Shown here: piece after piece, positions 46,714-55,254 of the stretch | How positions within the stretch are numbered: the stretch's first letter is position 1 | Layout: every line of letters starts with the position of its first letter | Source: Tyzzerella sp. | GTDB lineage: Bacteria; Bacillota; Clostridia; Lachnospirales; Lachnospiraceae | Assembly (NCBI GenBank): GCA_017416155.1 | Contig: JAFQDE010000021.1 | Location: 62,001-126,000 of the forward strand | Direction of reading: 5' to 3' | Length of the DNA stretch: 64,000 bases | The notes under the pieces: generated by a model | What the model was told of the DNA's origin: nothing | Seen by the model: the letters and a program-made list of their open reading frames with translations, nothing else | Databases searched by the model: none | Program-made: the position numbers and the translations under genes

Positions 46714-47276
46714 TAGATGTCCACCCCACCTTCAACGATGATACTTCCACCGATTGAATAACGAGGATCTAATCGCTGCAGCATACTTTCGTAACGTTCT
46801 GCGTATACTTTTCCATAATTTGTTGATACATCGCTTTTTAAAAGGTCTGCTGCAACTCCGTAAGGCATAATTTCTAATACATCCTGTGATAATTCAAACT
46901 CATAACTATCCTTTGCAGTATCTGTTATCATCTCCGGATATTTGTAATAGAAAATAGTTGCTGTACCGTTTTCTGCAAAGATAACCATATTGTCGATTAC
47001 TTCGTAAGTTGAGTCTTCACCAGATGTGTTTTTGAATCGTATCGACTTTAATTGATAGAATTGGTCCAGTGTATTCAAATCAAAAACTTCGTCCGAAGTT
47101 ACTTCCTCCGTAGTTGTTGCAAGAATCTTCTTGATTCGTGCAAGTTCATTCTGAATCTGACTGATAACATGATTTATCTTGGCAGAAATATCTGGGTCAT
47201 CAGTCAACAAATCACTCTTTGGATTTAGTTCTTCAATTAGGCTCAGTACCTTTACTTTCGCTTCCTTCAGTTTCAT
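46713..47276 (-). CDS. Head-tail connector / adaptor protein (gp4-like)
   Basis: A 187-residue protein, mostly helical at the ends with a central beta region (DQFYQLKSIRFKNTSG, VIDNMVIFAENGTATIFYYKYP). The final part (EIMPYGVAADLLKSDVSTNYGKVYAERYESMLQRLDPR) has the pattern shared by phage head-tail adaptors that read out portal-ring contacts. It sits after the capsid gene group and before the tail hub. The start at 47276 has AGGAGGTAG upstream, inside the end of the preceding gene, giving a 44-base overlap. Confidence 0.7.
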   Translation of the reverse strand: MKLKEAKVKVLSLIEELNPKSDLLTDDPDISAKINHVISQIQNELARIKKILATTTEEVTSDEVFDLNTLDQFYQLKSIRFKNTSGEDSTYEVIDNMVIFAENGTATIFYYKYPEMITDTAKDSYEFELSQDVLEIMPYGVAADLLKSDVSTNYGKVYAERYESMLQRLDPRYSIGGSIIVEGGVDI

Positions 47277-47619
47277 TTGCTACCTCCTCATCTTCCTGTA
47301 GATGAATATCTTTTATTCCTTCCAAGTCACTGATTGCCTCCTCTACCGTTGTCATTGGATGCGCCGGCATATAATATCCTACTTCCTTGTCGAACAAAAG
47401 GATATCCCCTTCGTTCAGACCGAGATGGATATAACTCTTTGTTTTAAAAGCATTAATTCCGTTGTGTGTACCCTCATTGTTCGTGATGGTTTCCAGAATT
47501 AATTCTTTCAAGACTTGCTCCACTCTGTCATTTTTGTAATGCAGTTCCGTTTCTTTTTTTACTACAATTCCTGTCTTTAAATCAGTACTTGGTTGTTCTA
47601 CAAATAGTTGATGTTTCAT
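47233..47619 (-). CDS. Hypothetical phage protein in the connector region
   Basis: A 128-residue protein with FKTKSYIHLGLNEGDILLFDKEVGYYMP in the centre and an acidic, disordered C-terminal tail (EDEEVANETEGSESKGTEPN). I do not recognise the family. The tail region overlaps the connector gene, so the C-terminal residues may be constrained by that overlap. The terminator at 47683-47710 lies upstream, so it starts a new stretch of the late transcript or depends on read-through. Confidence 0.6.
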   Translation of the reverse strand: MKHQLFVEQPSTDLKTGIVVKKETELHYKNDRVEQVLKELILETITNNEGTHNGINAFKTKSYIHLGLNEGDILLFDKEVGYYMPAHPMTTVEEAISDLEGIKDIHLQEDEEVANETEGSESKGTEPN

Positions 47620-47682
47620 TTTCTTTTTCTCCTTCTCCCACTTGCCGGTACTGCCCCGACTAATTCTATTAGTGAGTCACAA

Positions 47683-47710
47683 AAAGGGAAGAACTTTTGT
47701 CCTTCCCTTT
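47683..47710 (-). terminator. Intrinsic terminator downstream of the capsid-region genes
   Basis: On the minus strand AAAGGGAAGGAC and GTTCTTCCCTTT form a 12-bp stem (one G-U) around AAAA, followed by TTTTTGTG. It lies 10 bases after the gene ending at 47720 and may lower expression of connector genes relative to the capsid. Confidence 0.8.
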
Positions 47711-47719
47711 TACTACAAA

Positions 47720-48088
47720 TTATTGTTGTTTTTCTTTTGCTGCCTTTTCGGCTTTTTCGAGCTTCTTTTTCAGTTTATCGATTTCTGCTTCTGCAGCCTT
47801 CCCTTTTGCTTTTTCTGCATCCAACTCTTCTTGTATTGCTGTTGCTTCTGCGTTTGCAATTCTTAATTTTTCCTCTGCTGCTTCCAAGTCATTCATAACA
47901 CGGGTCATTTCGTCTCCTGTAGCACCCTCTGACTCTACAACATTCCCAATTACGCTAATGAGATTTTTATCAATTTCCTTCACCTCTGCAACACGTTGTT
48001 CTGAAAGTTCAATTACCTTCCCTGCAACGTACTTTTCGCCAGTGTAAGCATCGTCAAAACCAACATTGACCATTACTAATTTTTTCAT
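47720..48088 (-). CDS. Hypothetical phage protein with C-terminal coiled coil
   Basis: Residues 1-55 form a compact beta-like region (KKLVMVNVGFDDAYTGEKYVAGKVIELSEQRV). Residues 62-122 are a highly charged coiled coil (EAAEEKLRIANAEATAIQEE, KLKKKLEKAEKAAKEKQ). It directly follows the capsid gene by 12 bp and precedes a terminator, so it is probably made in large amounts with the capsid. A head decoration or accessory role is possible but unproven. Confidence 0.6.
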   Translation of the reverse strand: MKKLVMVNVGFDDAYTGEKYVAGKVIELSEQRVAEVKEIDKNLISVIGNVVESEGATGDEMTRVMNDLEAAEEKLRIANAEATAIQEELDAEKAKGKAAEAEIDKLKKKLEKAEKAAKEKQQ

Positions 48089-48100
48089 TTTTCATTCCTC

Positions 48101-48967
48101 CTATGCAGTTGCTCTGAGCGGAATTTTTACACACACAACTTGTTCCTGTGCAATTATCTTAGCACCAAATGTGTCTAATCCTCTGATTAAATCGGAGAAG
48201 TTTCTTTCCATTCTTAACGCTTCTACTTCGTTAATTTGTCCCGCAAATGCAATAGCATCTCTTGAACGAACAATTGCATATGCATAGTCCTCATCTTTGT
48301 AGATGTTGTTAGTTTCTTTTACGTCATAGTTGTCGTACTTTCCAACAACACCTCTGCTAATGAGTTCATCATTGTTTGTTTTGAGTTCTACCAACTCATC
48401 TTTGAACAAGCGATAATCTCTTGGTCCAATTTCAACTACCCCTGCATCTTCAAAGTTGTTTTCTTTCAATATTGTGATTGCTTCATCAATGGCAATCTTA
48501 ATTGCTGCCTTGGTTTTGTTTGTTGCAACAACAATATTCACAGCTCCTTCCTTGTATGTAGTATTCTTCGCATACTCATCTACAGTAGCTTGTGCTTTAC
48601 CCGCAACTAATGCACCAATAAATTTCTCTCTCTTAAGAACTAATTTGTTCTTAGCCTTTCTCTGATACTCTTCTGGAAGACCCGGAACTGATTGTGCCTT
48701 ATCCACGTCCTTCACTTTGAATGCAAAGTAGTTTTGGACATCGATAACCAAGTCCTGCCCTGTATCTGTCATGTCTTCAATGTCGATATCCTGTCCAACA
48801 TATGGTGCTACTGTCGGATCACCAACACCAAGGATTTTAACAGTTTTTGCGTATTCACAATCTCCCTCATACTTTCTCGTACAATCTTTAACGAGTTTAC
48901 AACTTTCTTCCAAATCTCTTTGGATTTTTTCTGACCAAATGGTCTGAATAAAATTTACTACTGACAT
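48101..48967 (-). CDS. Major capsid protein
   Basis: A 288-residue protein immediately after the scaffold gene, with the HK97-like capsid layout: an N-terminal arm (residues 1-35), EYAKTVKILGVGDPTVAPYVGQDIDIEDM, a spine-helix region (NFAFKVKDVDKAQSVP with PGLPEEYQRKAKNKLVL) and a C-terminal domain with RDYRLFKDELVELKTNNDELI and AYAIVRSRDAIAFAGQINEVEALR. Position, size and strong ribosome binding site support the call. It is followed by the coiled-coil gene and a terminator. Confidence 0.85.
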   Translation of the reverse strand: MSVVNFIQTIWSEKIQRDLEESCKLVKDCTRKYEGDCEYAKTVKILGVGDPTVAPYVGQDIDIEDMTDTGQDLVIDVQNYFAFKVKDVDKAQSVPGLPEEYQRKAKNKLVLKREKFIGALVAGKAQATVDEYAKNTTYKEGAVNIVVATNKTKAAIKIAIDEAITILKENNFEDAGVVEIGPRDYRLFKDELVELKTNNDELISRGVVGKYDNYDVKETNNIYKDEDYAYAIVRSRDAIAFAGQINEVEALRMERNFSDLIRGLDTFGAKIIAQEQVVCVKIPLRATA

Positions 48968-48993
48968 ATTCTTTCTCCTCTCTTAGGAAAGCA

Positions 48994-49818
48994 TTATTTC
49001 TTTTTTCCCCAGTAAGGCATAGAGCGTTCTACTGCTTTGAATAGTTCTGGATTCTTTCTAAGCTCTTCTCTTGTGAATTTAGAAGCTTCCTCGTAACTGT
49101 AATAATCTTTTACTCCACTCTCCTGCGCGGTACTTCTCATGCTTCCCGGTTGTTTGATTTCTTTTTTTGGTAATGTTTTGTTGTACAATTCATAGATTGT
49201 TGTAACAGAGACATCCTTGTTAAACTGGCTTGCAAATTCTTTAAACTCCTTACTACCGTAAAGCTCCTCAGGCACTCCAAGTTTTTCAAGTTCCTGGCTT
49301 TGTGAAGCCGTCTTGTGGTATTCTGCCAGTTGTAGATACATTTCTTTCTCTCTAGCTGACATATTTTGCACACCAATCTCTGTAAGTCGGTTCAATTCCT
49401 CCGTCACCTCGTCAAATCCACTTCCAATAATCTCCCTAGCGTCTGCAGCTGCTAACGTCTTGATATCTTTGTCAGAATAATTTGGTTTGGTTGGAATCTT
49501 GATACCTTTGTCTTCATAATGCTTTCTAAAGGCACCTGTTACTTCCTCTACATTGTCACTACCGGTTCCTGCTTTTAAAACTTCTGCAAGTTCCCTGTCT
49601 TTTTCGTACTCCTTGCGAATTTTTGCTTCCAGTCTCGGTACTTTCTTGTCTAACGTTTCTTGAAGGTGTTTTTCAAACTCTTTCTGCGTATAGACTTTTT
49701 CTTCCTCTTGGCTTTCGTCTGGCTCAACCTCTACTTGCTCAAGTGTTTCTTCTACGGTTCCTTCCGTGTTTTCAGTAACAGCCTCGCCTGTTACAAGGTT
49801 TTCGTTGTTTTCAAACAT
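48994..49818 (-). CDS. Capsid scaffolding protein
   Basis: A 274-residue acidic and helical protein: an acidic N-terminus (EETLEQVEVEPDESQEEEKVYTQ region), a Lys/Glu-rich coiled coil at about residues 40-90, and a basic C-terminus ending WGKKK. This charge layout is typical of scaffolds, whose C-terminal basic helix contacts the coat. It lies directly upstream of the capsid gene in transcription order (26 bp). No protease gene is seen nearby, so the scaffold may be released rather than cleaved. Confidence 0.82.
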   Translation of the reverse strand: MFENNENLVTGEAVTENTEGTVEETLEQVEVEPDESQEEEKVYTQKEFEKHLQETLDKKVPRLEAKIRKEYEKDRELAEVLKAGTGSDNVEEVTGAFRKHYEDKGIKIPTKPNYSDKDIKTLAAADAREIIGSGFDEVTEELNRLTEIGVQNMSAREKEMYLQLAEYHKTASQSQELEKLGVPEELYGSKEFKEFASQFNKDVSVTTIYELYNKTLPKKEIKQPGSMRSTAQESGVKDYYSYEEASKFTREELRKNPELFKAVERSMPYWGKKK

Positions 49819-49905
49819 AACTAATCTCCCTTCGATTTTTTAGGTGGTGTTTGCTTCACCGTATCCATACAGTTTTCTGTCTTACATGCCTGGACATAAT
49901 AAAAG

Positions 49906-49923
49906 AGAGCCCTTTTAGGCTCT
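49906..49923 (-). terminator. Short putative terminator between the 37-residue gene and the scaffold gene
   Basis: A 6-bp stem AGAGCC / GGCTCT with an A/T-rich loop, followed on the minus strand by CTTTTATT. It starts 3 bases after the small-gene stop. The stem is short, so termination may be partial. Confidence 0.55.
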
Positions 49924-49925
49924 AA

Positions 49926-50039
49926 TCATTCAATCTTTCCACATTTTGTACATCTTCGTACATATCCACGTTTCTTGTCCCAATGCTTTCTGTATTTGTG
50001 CTTACAGAAATGTTGTCTTATTCTTGAAAATATACTCAT
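49926..50039 (-). CDS. 37-residue basic Cys-containing phage protein
   Basis: ATG at 50037-50039 with AAGGAGC seven bases upstream; stop TGA at 49926-49928. The product begins MSIFSRIRQHFCKHKYRKHW and ends RRCTKCGKIE. Cys12, His14 and the C-terminal CxxC pair could form a small zinc site. It lies between portal and scaffold genes, 11 bases after the portal stop, and has its own ribosome binding site, so it is probably translated. The function is unknown. Confidence 0.65.
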   Translation of the reverse strand: MSIFSRIRQHFCKHKYRKHWDKKRGYVRRCTKCGKIE

Positions 50040-50050
50040 TATTCTGCTCC

Positions 50051-51805
50051 TTAATTATCATCCGGATTATCTGCTATCTCTTCTTCATCTTCTGTTGTCT
50101 CTTCCACAGGAACCTGATTCTGCACATCCATCATTTGTTGTCTTTGCATTTCAGGATCACCCATGAAAAATTGCTGTGCAGACTGCTGCATGAGTTGCGC
50201 CTGCATATTTATTTCGCTAATCTTGCGTTGTTCTTCCCTGATATTCTCTACCGCCTCTAATATCTTTATTTTTGGCGATACGCTATCATCATCCAAAAGA
50301 TTTGCATAAATCTCTAATTCATTCACCTTTTGTGGCGTAAACATCCCTGCTGTAAAAAAGTTCTCAATTGTCTGCTCCTGTGCAAATCGGTCGTATGGAC
50401 TCTTTGGAGTAACATCAACCTTAACAGTTGCTTGAAGCTGTCTTAATGTAATCTGAGGAATTCTTACAAGTTGTATTACTTTTTCATTTGTCTGTGGGTC
50501 TGTCACTTCATCCTGTAATTGGATTCCATCCGGCGAATATACAATGATGTATTCCAACCAAATCTTTGCGCCATTCTCCAAGAAACGTTTAAAACCTGTT
50601 TTCTGTTCTGTTACTGGGCTCTGTGAAGCCTGCTGCACTGCCAATATTGCGCGTCCTGAAGCATCTTCTGGATTCACCTGTCCTGTTGCCACCTCTCCTG
50701 CACCTGCAAGTTCTCTTGTAATGTTAATCAAATCCTGCTGCAGTTCTTTTACATCTGGTGACATTTGCGCCGGCGCAATTGTTCCAACCACTTTCTTTAC
50801 ATCCTCAACTGTATTTCCTTTGGTTTTTATAACGGCGCCAACTTTGTTTAGGGCACTTGGGTTTGCTACCTTGTCTGTATCGACCACTTTTTGCGGATAT
50901 GCCTGGTGTTTCACAGTAAGAACACGTCTTACTTCTGTCTTATTCACTTCTATTTGGTTTGGAATAAGACACCTTACTTCTCCTTCACCTCTTGCACTTC
51001 CTTCTCTTTCTTCCCAGTTAAAGTGCGCTATAGGGTATCTTGTTAATCCCGTATCCTGTTCTTTTACAATTTCAATCCAACGAGTTGCAGAAGAAAAATG
51101 CACAGTTCCATCTTTCTTATAGAATTTGAATACAATTGTCACCATGTTGTCTAATTCTTCTTTCGCTGCGTCTCCGCTTTCCTCACTGGTATCGTTATCA
51201 CCAACAATAAAGTATGTGTCTTCTTCGCTCATTCCTGCTGCCAATGCATACGCTACAGCATTTGAAACCGCCATACGTCTGCGTATTAAGATATAAGGCT
51301 GTGATTCAATGTCATCGTCATTCTCATTGCCATAATAGATATCGTTTTTCTTTACAATTTCATTAACCGGCATCTTTGATTCTTCGTCCCAATATACGTA
51401 CAAAATACCTTCGTCATTAATGGAGGCATCTTTTGTCAGCTTTCTTACTTTGAAATCCATCTCGTCTTTTTCCCAGACGCTGGCCGCATAACGATTCAAC
51501 ATCTCACAGATGCGCTCTGCTTGTTTTGCAAACTCTCGGTTTTCAAAGTTTTGTGATGAAAAATGAATGGCATATAAATTGTCGTGAATGACTGCATTTT
51601 TATATTTCACTATTGGTTTAATGAAATTTTTCTGCACCGGTTCCACTTCGCCCAGTTTTACACCCTCCCACTGGTTTCCATTGTAGAAGCGATAATTTTT
51701 GTCTGTGTCTGTGTATATTCCGGTCAGTCTGTGATAATTTCTGCCCTTTTCATATAAAGCCCATATGGGCGTTTCTTTGATTTCCTCAATTCTCACTTCT
51801 TTCAC
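50051..51805 (-). CDS. Portal protein
   Basis: A 584-residue protein with the P22-type portal pattern: FYNGNQWEGVKLGEVEPVQKN (about residues 40-60), NRYAASVWEKDEMDFKVRK, DASINDEGILYVYWD, and a C-terminal acidic tail rich in Glu/Asp (EETTEDEEEIADNPDDN). It forms the dodecameric ring at the packaging vertex. It follows terL in the standard order. The first codon is GTG at 51805; a second GTG at 51796 has a better spaced GAGGTGA, so the true start may be three codons further in. Confidence 0.85.
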   Translation of the reverse strand: MKEVRIEEIKETPIWALYEKGRNYHRLTGIYTDTDKNYRFYNGNQWEGVKLGEVEPVQKNFIKPIVKYKNAVIHDNLYAIHFSSQNFENREFAKQAERICEMLNRYAASVWEKDEMDFKVRKLTKDASINDEGILYVYWDEESKMPVNEIVKKNDIYYGNENDDDIESQPYILIRRRMAVSNAVAYALAAGMSEEDTYFIVGDNDTSEESGDAAKEELDNMVTIVFKFYKKDGTVHFSSATRWIEIVKEQDTGLTRYPIAHFNWEEREGSARGEGEVRCLIPNQIEVNKTEVRRVLTVKHQAYPQKVVDTDKVANPSALNKVGAVIKTKGNTVEDVKKVVGTIAPAQMSPDVKELQQDLINITRELAGAGEVATGQVNPEDASGRAILAVQQASQSPVTEQKTGFKRFLENGAKIWLEYIIVYSPDGIQLQDEVTDPQTNEKVIQLVRIPQITLRQLQATVKVDVTPKSPYDRFAQEQTIENFFTAGMFTPQKVNELEIYANLLDDDSVSPKIKILEAVENIREEQRKISEINMQAQLMQQSAQQFFMGDPEMQRQQMMDVQNQVPVEETTEDEEEIADNPDDN

Positions 51806-51807
51806 CT

Positions 51808-52071
51808 CTATTCCGGTATATCTTTTTGTCCATGCGGAGTACCATCATAAGTCTCCACATTGCTCAAAATTACTTCTAATCGTTTTGCTTCCTTGTCTGC
51901 TTCTTTTTTCTCTCTACATTCATTCCATGCCTTTATTGGATTTTGTATTGGCGCCTTAATTTCCTCACCTTTATCCACGTTTTGTCTAACTCTTGCGCCA
52001 ACATAAAAGCACGCCATATTTAGCGTGTTTACAACTGCTGCCGTTATTAAGATAATTATTGCTGTCTGCAT
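51808..52071 (-). CDS. Small membrane-anchored phage protein
   Basis: An 87-residue protein with one N-terminal hydrophobic helix (residues 3-25, TAIIILITAAVVNTLNMACFY) followed by a charged region with KAWNECREKKEADKEAKRLE. It lies between terL and portal, each within 13 bp, and has AAAGGAAAA as ribosome binding site. The family is not recognised. A spanin or i-spanin is possible by layout, but its place is unusual for lysis genes. Confidence 0.55.
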   Translation of the reverse strand: MQTAIIILITAAVVNTLNMACFYVGARVRQNVDKGEEIKAPIQNPIKAWNECREKKEADKEAKRLEVILSNVETYDGTPHGQKDIPE

Positions 52072-52083
52072 CGGTTTTCCTTT

Positions 52084-53874
52084 CTAGACTATTGTTATAT
52101 CTTCTCCGTAGTCATATTGTGTTTCTTTCTTTTTCTGTGCATTAAAATGCATGTGTGGTGGAATATCCATTTGGTCTTCTTCTCCAAAAGTCACCTCTTC
52201 TTTCGCTTCATAAGCTATTGCTAGACCCATCATCTGGTCATCATGTCCACCTTCCGGTGCTTCTACTTTTCCTTTTTCATTCTTGATTATAGTTAAGAGT
52301 TCTTCCAGTGTATCCATATCATAAATCAACTCCGTATGTTCTCTCACAATCTCTATGAGTCTTGCTATAATAGTTGGTCTTGTTAGTGTTGTTGTCTTGA
52401 ATCCGAAGTACTTCTCCATCTTGTGCGTGTATGTATCCTGCTTATATCTTACATACATATTCGGATATCCAAGCCTCTGCAGTTCCATAATTGGATAACT
52501 GCTATAATTTGTTTCAATACACATCAGCGCCCATTTATAATAAGCCCCCAAACAATACATCTGTTTTGCGTACTGATCTTCATCAAATTGATGCTTCAAT
52601 ACAGCCACCTGCTGCCCTGTTCTTGCATCCAGTACATGTCCAGTAAACCAGTCACTTCCCTCACCGGCGGTATCTCCACCTATACAGTATTTTGTTATAC
52701 GCGGTGTGTTCGGAAGCTGATAGATTTTTACATAACCATTTCTATCCGGTACCCATCTGATGTTTGTAATCTTCAGACCGTCATAATCATAAATGAAATA
52801 TCCAACCTTTATAGGTCTTTCAAGTTGTTCGATTCTCGCTAGTATCTTCTCTGTGTCAAACACAGTTGCGCCAGATAACAAGAACGCCTCGTGTGGTGTA
52901 CAAGGATACTCCTGCTTGATTGTGTTTTTATCAAGAAATCCTTTGTATTTTTTGTAATACCAATAGAGCTGTTCGTGGTCTAATTTTATCTCATCTCTGA
53001 GCCATTTTAGGCGCTCCCAAATCCATTCTGTGTGCTTATCGATATTCCCGTCGAATTCAGTCTTTACTGAATCTGCAGGGAATTTCAATCTGTATTCTGG
53101 AGTCTTCCACCATGCGTAAAAGCAATTAATGTGTTCTCCACTATCCCACATCTTTTTATAGTCATTAAAACCATTAGCTGTGGTCTCATATATTTTAATA
53201 CAGTCCTTCGTAAAAGCTTGACCAAGCGCTGCTTGGATTGATGATATTCCATCTCTCCAAAACGCACATTCAGAACCATGAAAAAAGTTGATTGTACGCG
53301 AACGTCCTACGTCTTTCGTAGCCGTATCTACGGACCAACTGCTGTTTAACTCTGAAAATAGTAACTGCCTTCGGTTATTGAATTTCTCCGTTGGTTTTAA
53401 CGGCTCTGGAAGCTGTGAATACGGATATTTTGCTTTGTTTTGAAATATTGCTTCCGTGTTGCTACTTTCATCCGCAAGTGTAAAACCTTCAAAGTTACGA
53501 TTGAGTATGCTACATGCCAGTTGATATGCCGTTACAAGCGTTGTAAAACCCTGCTGACGACCTTTGAGGATTAGTATGGATATTTCCGGTATTAATCCTG
53601 CTGCATAATCCTTTTTCGCTTGATTTAATGTCTCGACAAACTCTTTTTGAACCGCGTTTAAAAAGAATGGTCTGGTTTTTTTGTCCTTATCAACAACAAT
53701 AAAGAAGAGTTCTATTAACTTCTCCGGATATATTCTTACTTCATCCCGTAATTTGCTGTTTACAAGTAATTCATCAGCAATCGCAGAACGCAGTTTCTTA
53801 TCATGCTCAATGGATCCAAGTTCTTCCCATTTTGCCTTACGCCGTTCAATCAGATAATCTGCAGTGTATGTCAT
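52084..53874 (-). CDS. terL: Terminase large subunit
   Basis: The DNA-packaging motor. The ATPase domain has the Walker A-like ILILKGRQQGFTTLV (about residues 100-114), seen in P22-like terminases, and Walker B-like GSECAFWR (about residue 205). The nuclease domain starts with the acidic motif CIGGDTAGEGSDWFTGHVLD (about residues 400-419) and a further Asp in GGHDDQMMGLAIA near residue 561. Length 596 is normal. The start overlaps the terS stop by four bases (ATGA). Confidence 0.9.
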   Translation of the reverse strand: MTYTADYLIERRKAKWEELGSIEHDKKLRSAIADELLVNSKLRDEVRIYPEKLIELFFIVVDKDKKTRPFFLNAVQKEFVETLNQAKKDYAAGLIPEISILILKGRQQGFTTLVTAYQLACSILNRNFEGFTLADESSNTEAIFQNKAKYPYSQLPEPLKPTEKFNNRRQLLFSELNSSWSVDTATKDVGRSRTINFFHGSECAFWRDGISSIQAALGQAFTKDCIKIYETTANGFNDYKKMWDSGEHINCFYAWWKTPEYRLKFPADSVKTEFDGNIDKHTEWIWERLKWLRDEIKLDHEQLYWYYKKYKGFLDKNTIKQEYPCTPHEAFLLSGATVFDTEKILARIEQLERPIKVGYFIYDYDGLKITNIRWVPDRNGYVKIYQLPNTPRITKYCIGGDTAGEGSDWFTGHVLDARTGQQVAVLKHQFDEDQYAKQMYCLGAYYKWALMCIETNYSSYPIMELQRLGYPNMYVRYKQDTYTHKMEKYFGFKTTTLTRPTIIARLIEIVREHTELIYDMDTLEELLTIIKNEKGKVEAPEGGHDDQMMGLAIAYEAKEEVTFGEEDQMDIPPHMHFNAQKKKETQYDYGEDITIV

Positions 53875-54296
53875 AGCAAGTCCTCTAATTTATAATGCTC
53901 CGTCACTTCAACTTCCTGTTTTTCTTTCCATCCCTCGAAGTTGTTTGCTAGGCTGAATTTTGCTCCATTAGCACTGTTTTTATCAAACAAACACTCTTCT
54001 GTATACTGCTCCACGCGTGCGCGTGCGCGCATTATCGTGTCCATAAATTCTTTCTTGCCTTCATAGTTAAGTAACGACTGACGGCTCGAAAAACCAAGCG
54101 CGTTCGCAAGTCCGCTCATAGTTAAAGGTCTTGCACCTACAATCACAGGCATTCCGTTTTTGTCTGTAAAAATGCTTCCATCCTCGTTTTTTAACACTTC
54201 TCCTTCGCATTCTTTGAAGTAATTGTCGATTTTTTCTTGCATTTCTTCTTTGTTTTTGAATTTTGGTGGCCTTCCGACCGATTTCTTTTTAGCCAT
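53871..54296 (-). CDS. terS: Terminase small subunit
   Basis: Recognises phage DNA for packaging. After a basic N-terminus (KKKSVGRPPKFKNKEEMQ), residues about 58-85 form a helix-turn-helix-like segment (LTMSGLANALGFSSRQSLLNYEG), followed by RARARVEQYTEECLF and a short C-terminal tail. I chose the ATG at 54296 with AAAGGAGGTGA upstream; the longer frame to 54353 would read through a terminator hairpin. The gene contains a 21-bp alternating purine-pyrimidine stretch at 54012-54032. It begins the packaging-structure block. Confidence 0.85.
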   Translation of the reverse strand: MAKKKSVGRPPKFKNKEEMQEKIDNYFKECEGEVLKNEDGSIFTDKNGMPVIVGARPLTMSGLANALGFSSRQSLLNYEGKKEFMDTIMRARARVEQYTEECLFDKNSANGAKFSLANNFEGWKEKQEVEVTEHYKLEDLL

Positions 54297-54320
54297 CAGG
54301 CTCACCTCCTTTTGCACATA

Positions 54321-54348
54321 AAAAACGCCCTGCTTCCAGGACGTTTTT
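54321..54348 (-). terminator. Terminator upstream of terS
   Basis: On the minus strand AAAAACGTCCTG and CAGGGCGTTTTT pair (12 bp, one G-U) around GAAG, followed by T's. It lies between the regulator gene and the terminase genes, where late control by antitermination or a downstream promoter would act. Confidence 0.75.
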
Positions 54349-54422
54349 TGCACTTATGTCTTTAGGAGGAATCAGTGTTTTCACTTCATCCACTATAATA
54401 ATAACATACATTTTTATGAATT

Positions 54423-54848
54423 TTATGAATCTTTCAAATATTTATCAATTTTTAGCGAGACACTGCTTTGGTCATAACCAATTAACTCCCCTACTTTTCG
54501 TTGTGACATTCTCTTTTCCCCAAGATACATCAGTTCAAAAATTTCTCTTACAGTAATGTCGTCTATTGATGTAATAAAGTTCTTAACCTCTGTTTCTATT
54601 TTCTCATAAGTCTTCAATCGGTTTTCTTTTTCCCTAATTCGTTCTTTGATCATTGTTGCTTGCTTTGGTTCGGCCATTCTTACTGTGGCATGACTTTTTA
54701 TGTAAGGGAACTCTTTGCTTGACCTTGTAACTTTCCCTGCAACTTCAGGTACCGCATCTAATTGGGTATATAGTTTTTCAATTTCTCGCTTTAGTTTCGG
54801 TTTTTCTCTCTGTATTACTCGATACTGATTTAATTTTTGCTTGTCCAC
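54423..54848 (-). CDS. RinA/ArpU-like phage transcriptional regulator
   Basis: About 141 residues. The N-terminal half is coiled coil (QREKPKLKREIEKLYTQLD, RIREKENRLKTYEKIETEV). The C-terminal half has a sigma-region-4-like helix-turn-helix, REIFELMYLGEKRMSQRKVG followed by LIGYDQSSVSLKIDKYLKD. Late-gene regulators of this type occur just before the terminase genes, as here. I chose the GTG at 54848 because AAGGGGTGATTCC lies directly upstream and homology starts at VDKQKL; an ATG at 54872 is the alternative. Confidence 0.75.
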   Translation of the reverse strand: MDKQKLNQYRVIQREKPKLKREIEKLYTQLDAVPEVAGKVTRSSKEFPYIKSHATVRMAEPKQATMIKERIREKENRLKTYEKIETEVKNFITSIDDITVREIFELMYLGEKRMSQRKVGELIGYDQSSVSLKIDKYLKDS

Positions 54849-55014
54849 CGGAATCACCCCTTTGTATATCATATGGTGGTCTTCTAAACCATTTCTTTGC
54901 ACTCTCTTTTACTGGTTGTCTTTCTATCGCATCTAGTTCGCCTATGGCGTTTAGTTTATGCTCCGTTGGCGTTTTCTGTCTCATGGTTGTCACTTTCTCT
55001 CTGACTGCTGCCAT
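54778..55014 (-). CDS. Small hypothetical phage protein
   Basis: A 78-residue frame with HKLNAIGELDAIERQPVKES and AKKWFRRPPYDIQRGDSGGQ, a pattern I associate with early phage genes but cannot name. The ATG at 54984 (MRQKTPTE) is an alternative start. Its last 23-25 codons overlap the regulator gene, and the ribosome binding site is weak, so expression is less certain than for its neighbours. The function is unknown. Confidence 0.5.
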   Translation of the reverse strand: MAAVREKVTTMRQKTPTEHKLNAIGELDAIERQPVKESAKKWFRRPPYDIQRGDSGGQAKIKSVSSNTERKTETKARN

Positions 55015-55238
55015 CTGCAGTTCTGTGTACCGACTGCTGCCCTTGGCGGTCTATTGTGTCCTGCTACCCTACGTTTTCTTTTGTGTTTCCTTCGCAATAT
55101 TCCACGACCGAACCTCATTAGTCTTGCTAAGGCGTTTATAGACCATAAGAACATTATGAATACAATTGCTATGGATCCGCCGATTACAATCCACATAAAT
55201 ACATCTACTGTATTCATTATGTATTCACCGTTGATCAT
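54990..55238 (-). CDS. Small phage membrane protein with basic tail
   Basis: An 82-residue protein: a membrane helix at about residues 10-32 (VDVFMWIVIGGSIAIVFIMF) followed by a very basic tail (LRRKHKRKRRVAGHNRPPR). ATG at 55238 has GAGGTGG upstream. It follows the 55-residue gene by 16 bases in the stretch downstream of the DGR reverse transcriptase. The function is unknown. Confidence 0.6.
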   Translation of the reverse strand: MINGEYIMNTVDVFMWIVIGGSIAIVFIMFLWSINALARLMRFGRGILRRKHKRKRRVAGHNRPPRAAVGTQNCRWQQSERK

Positions 55239-55254
55239 TGCCTGCCACCTCGCT

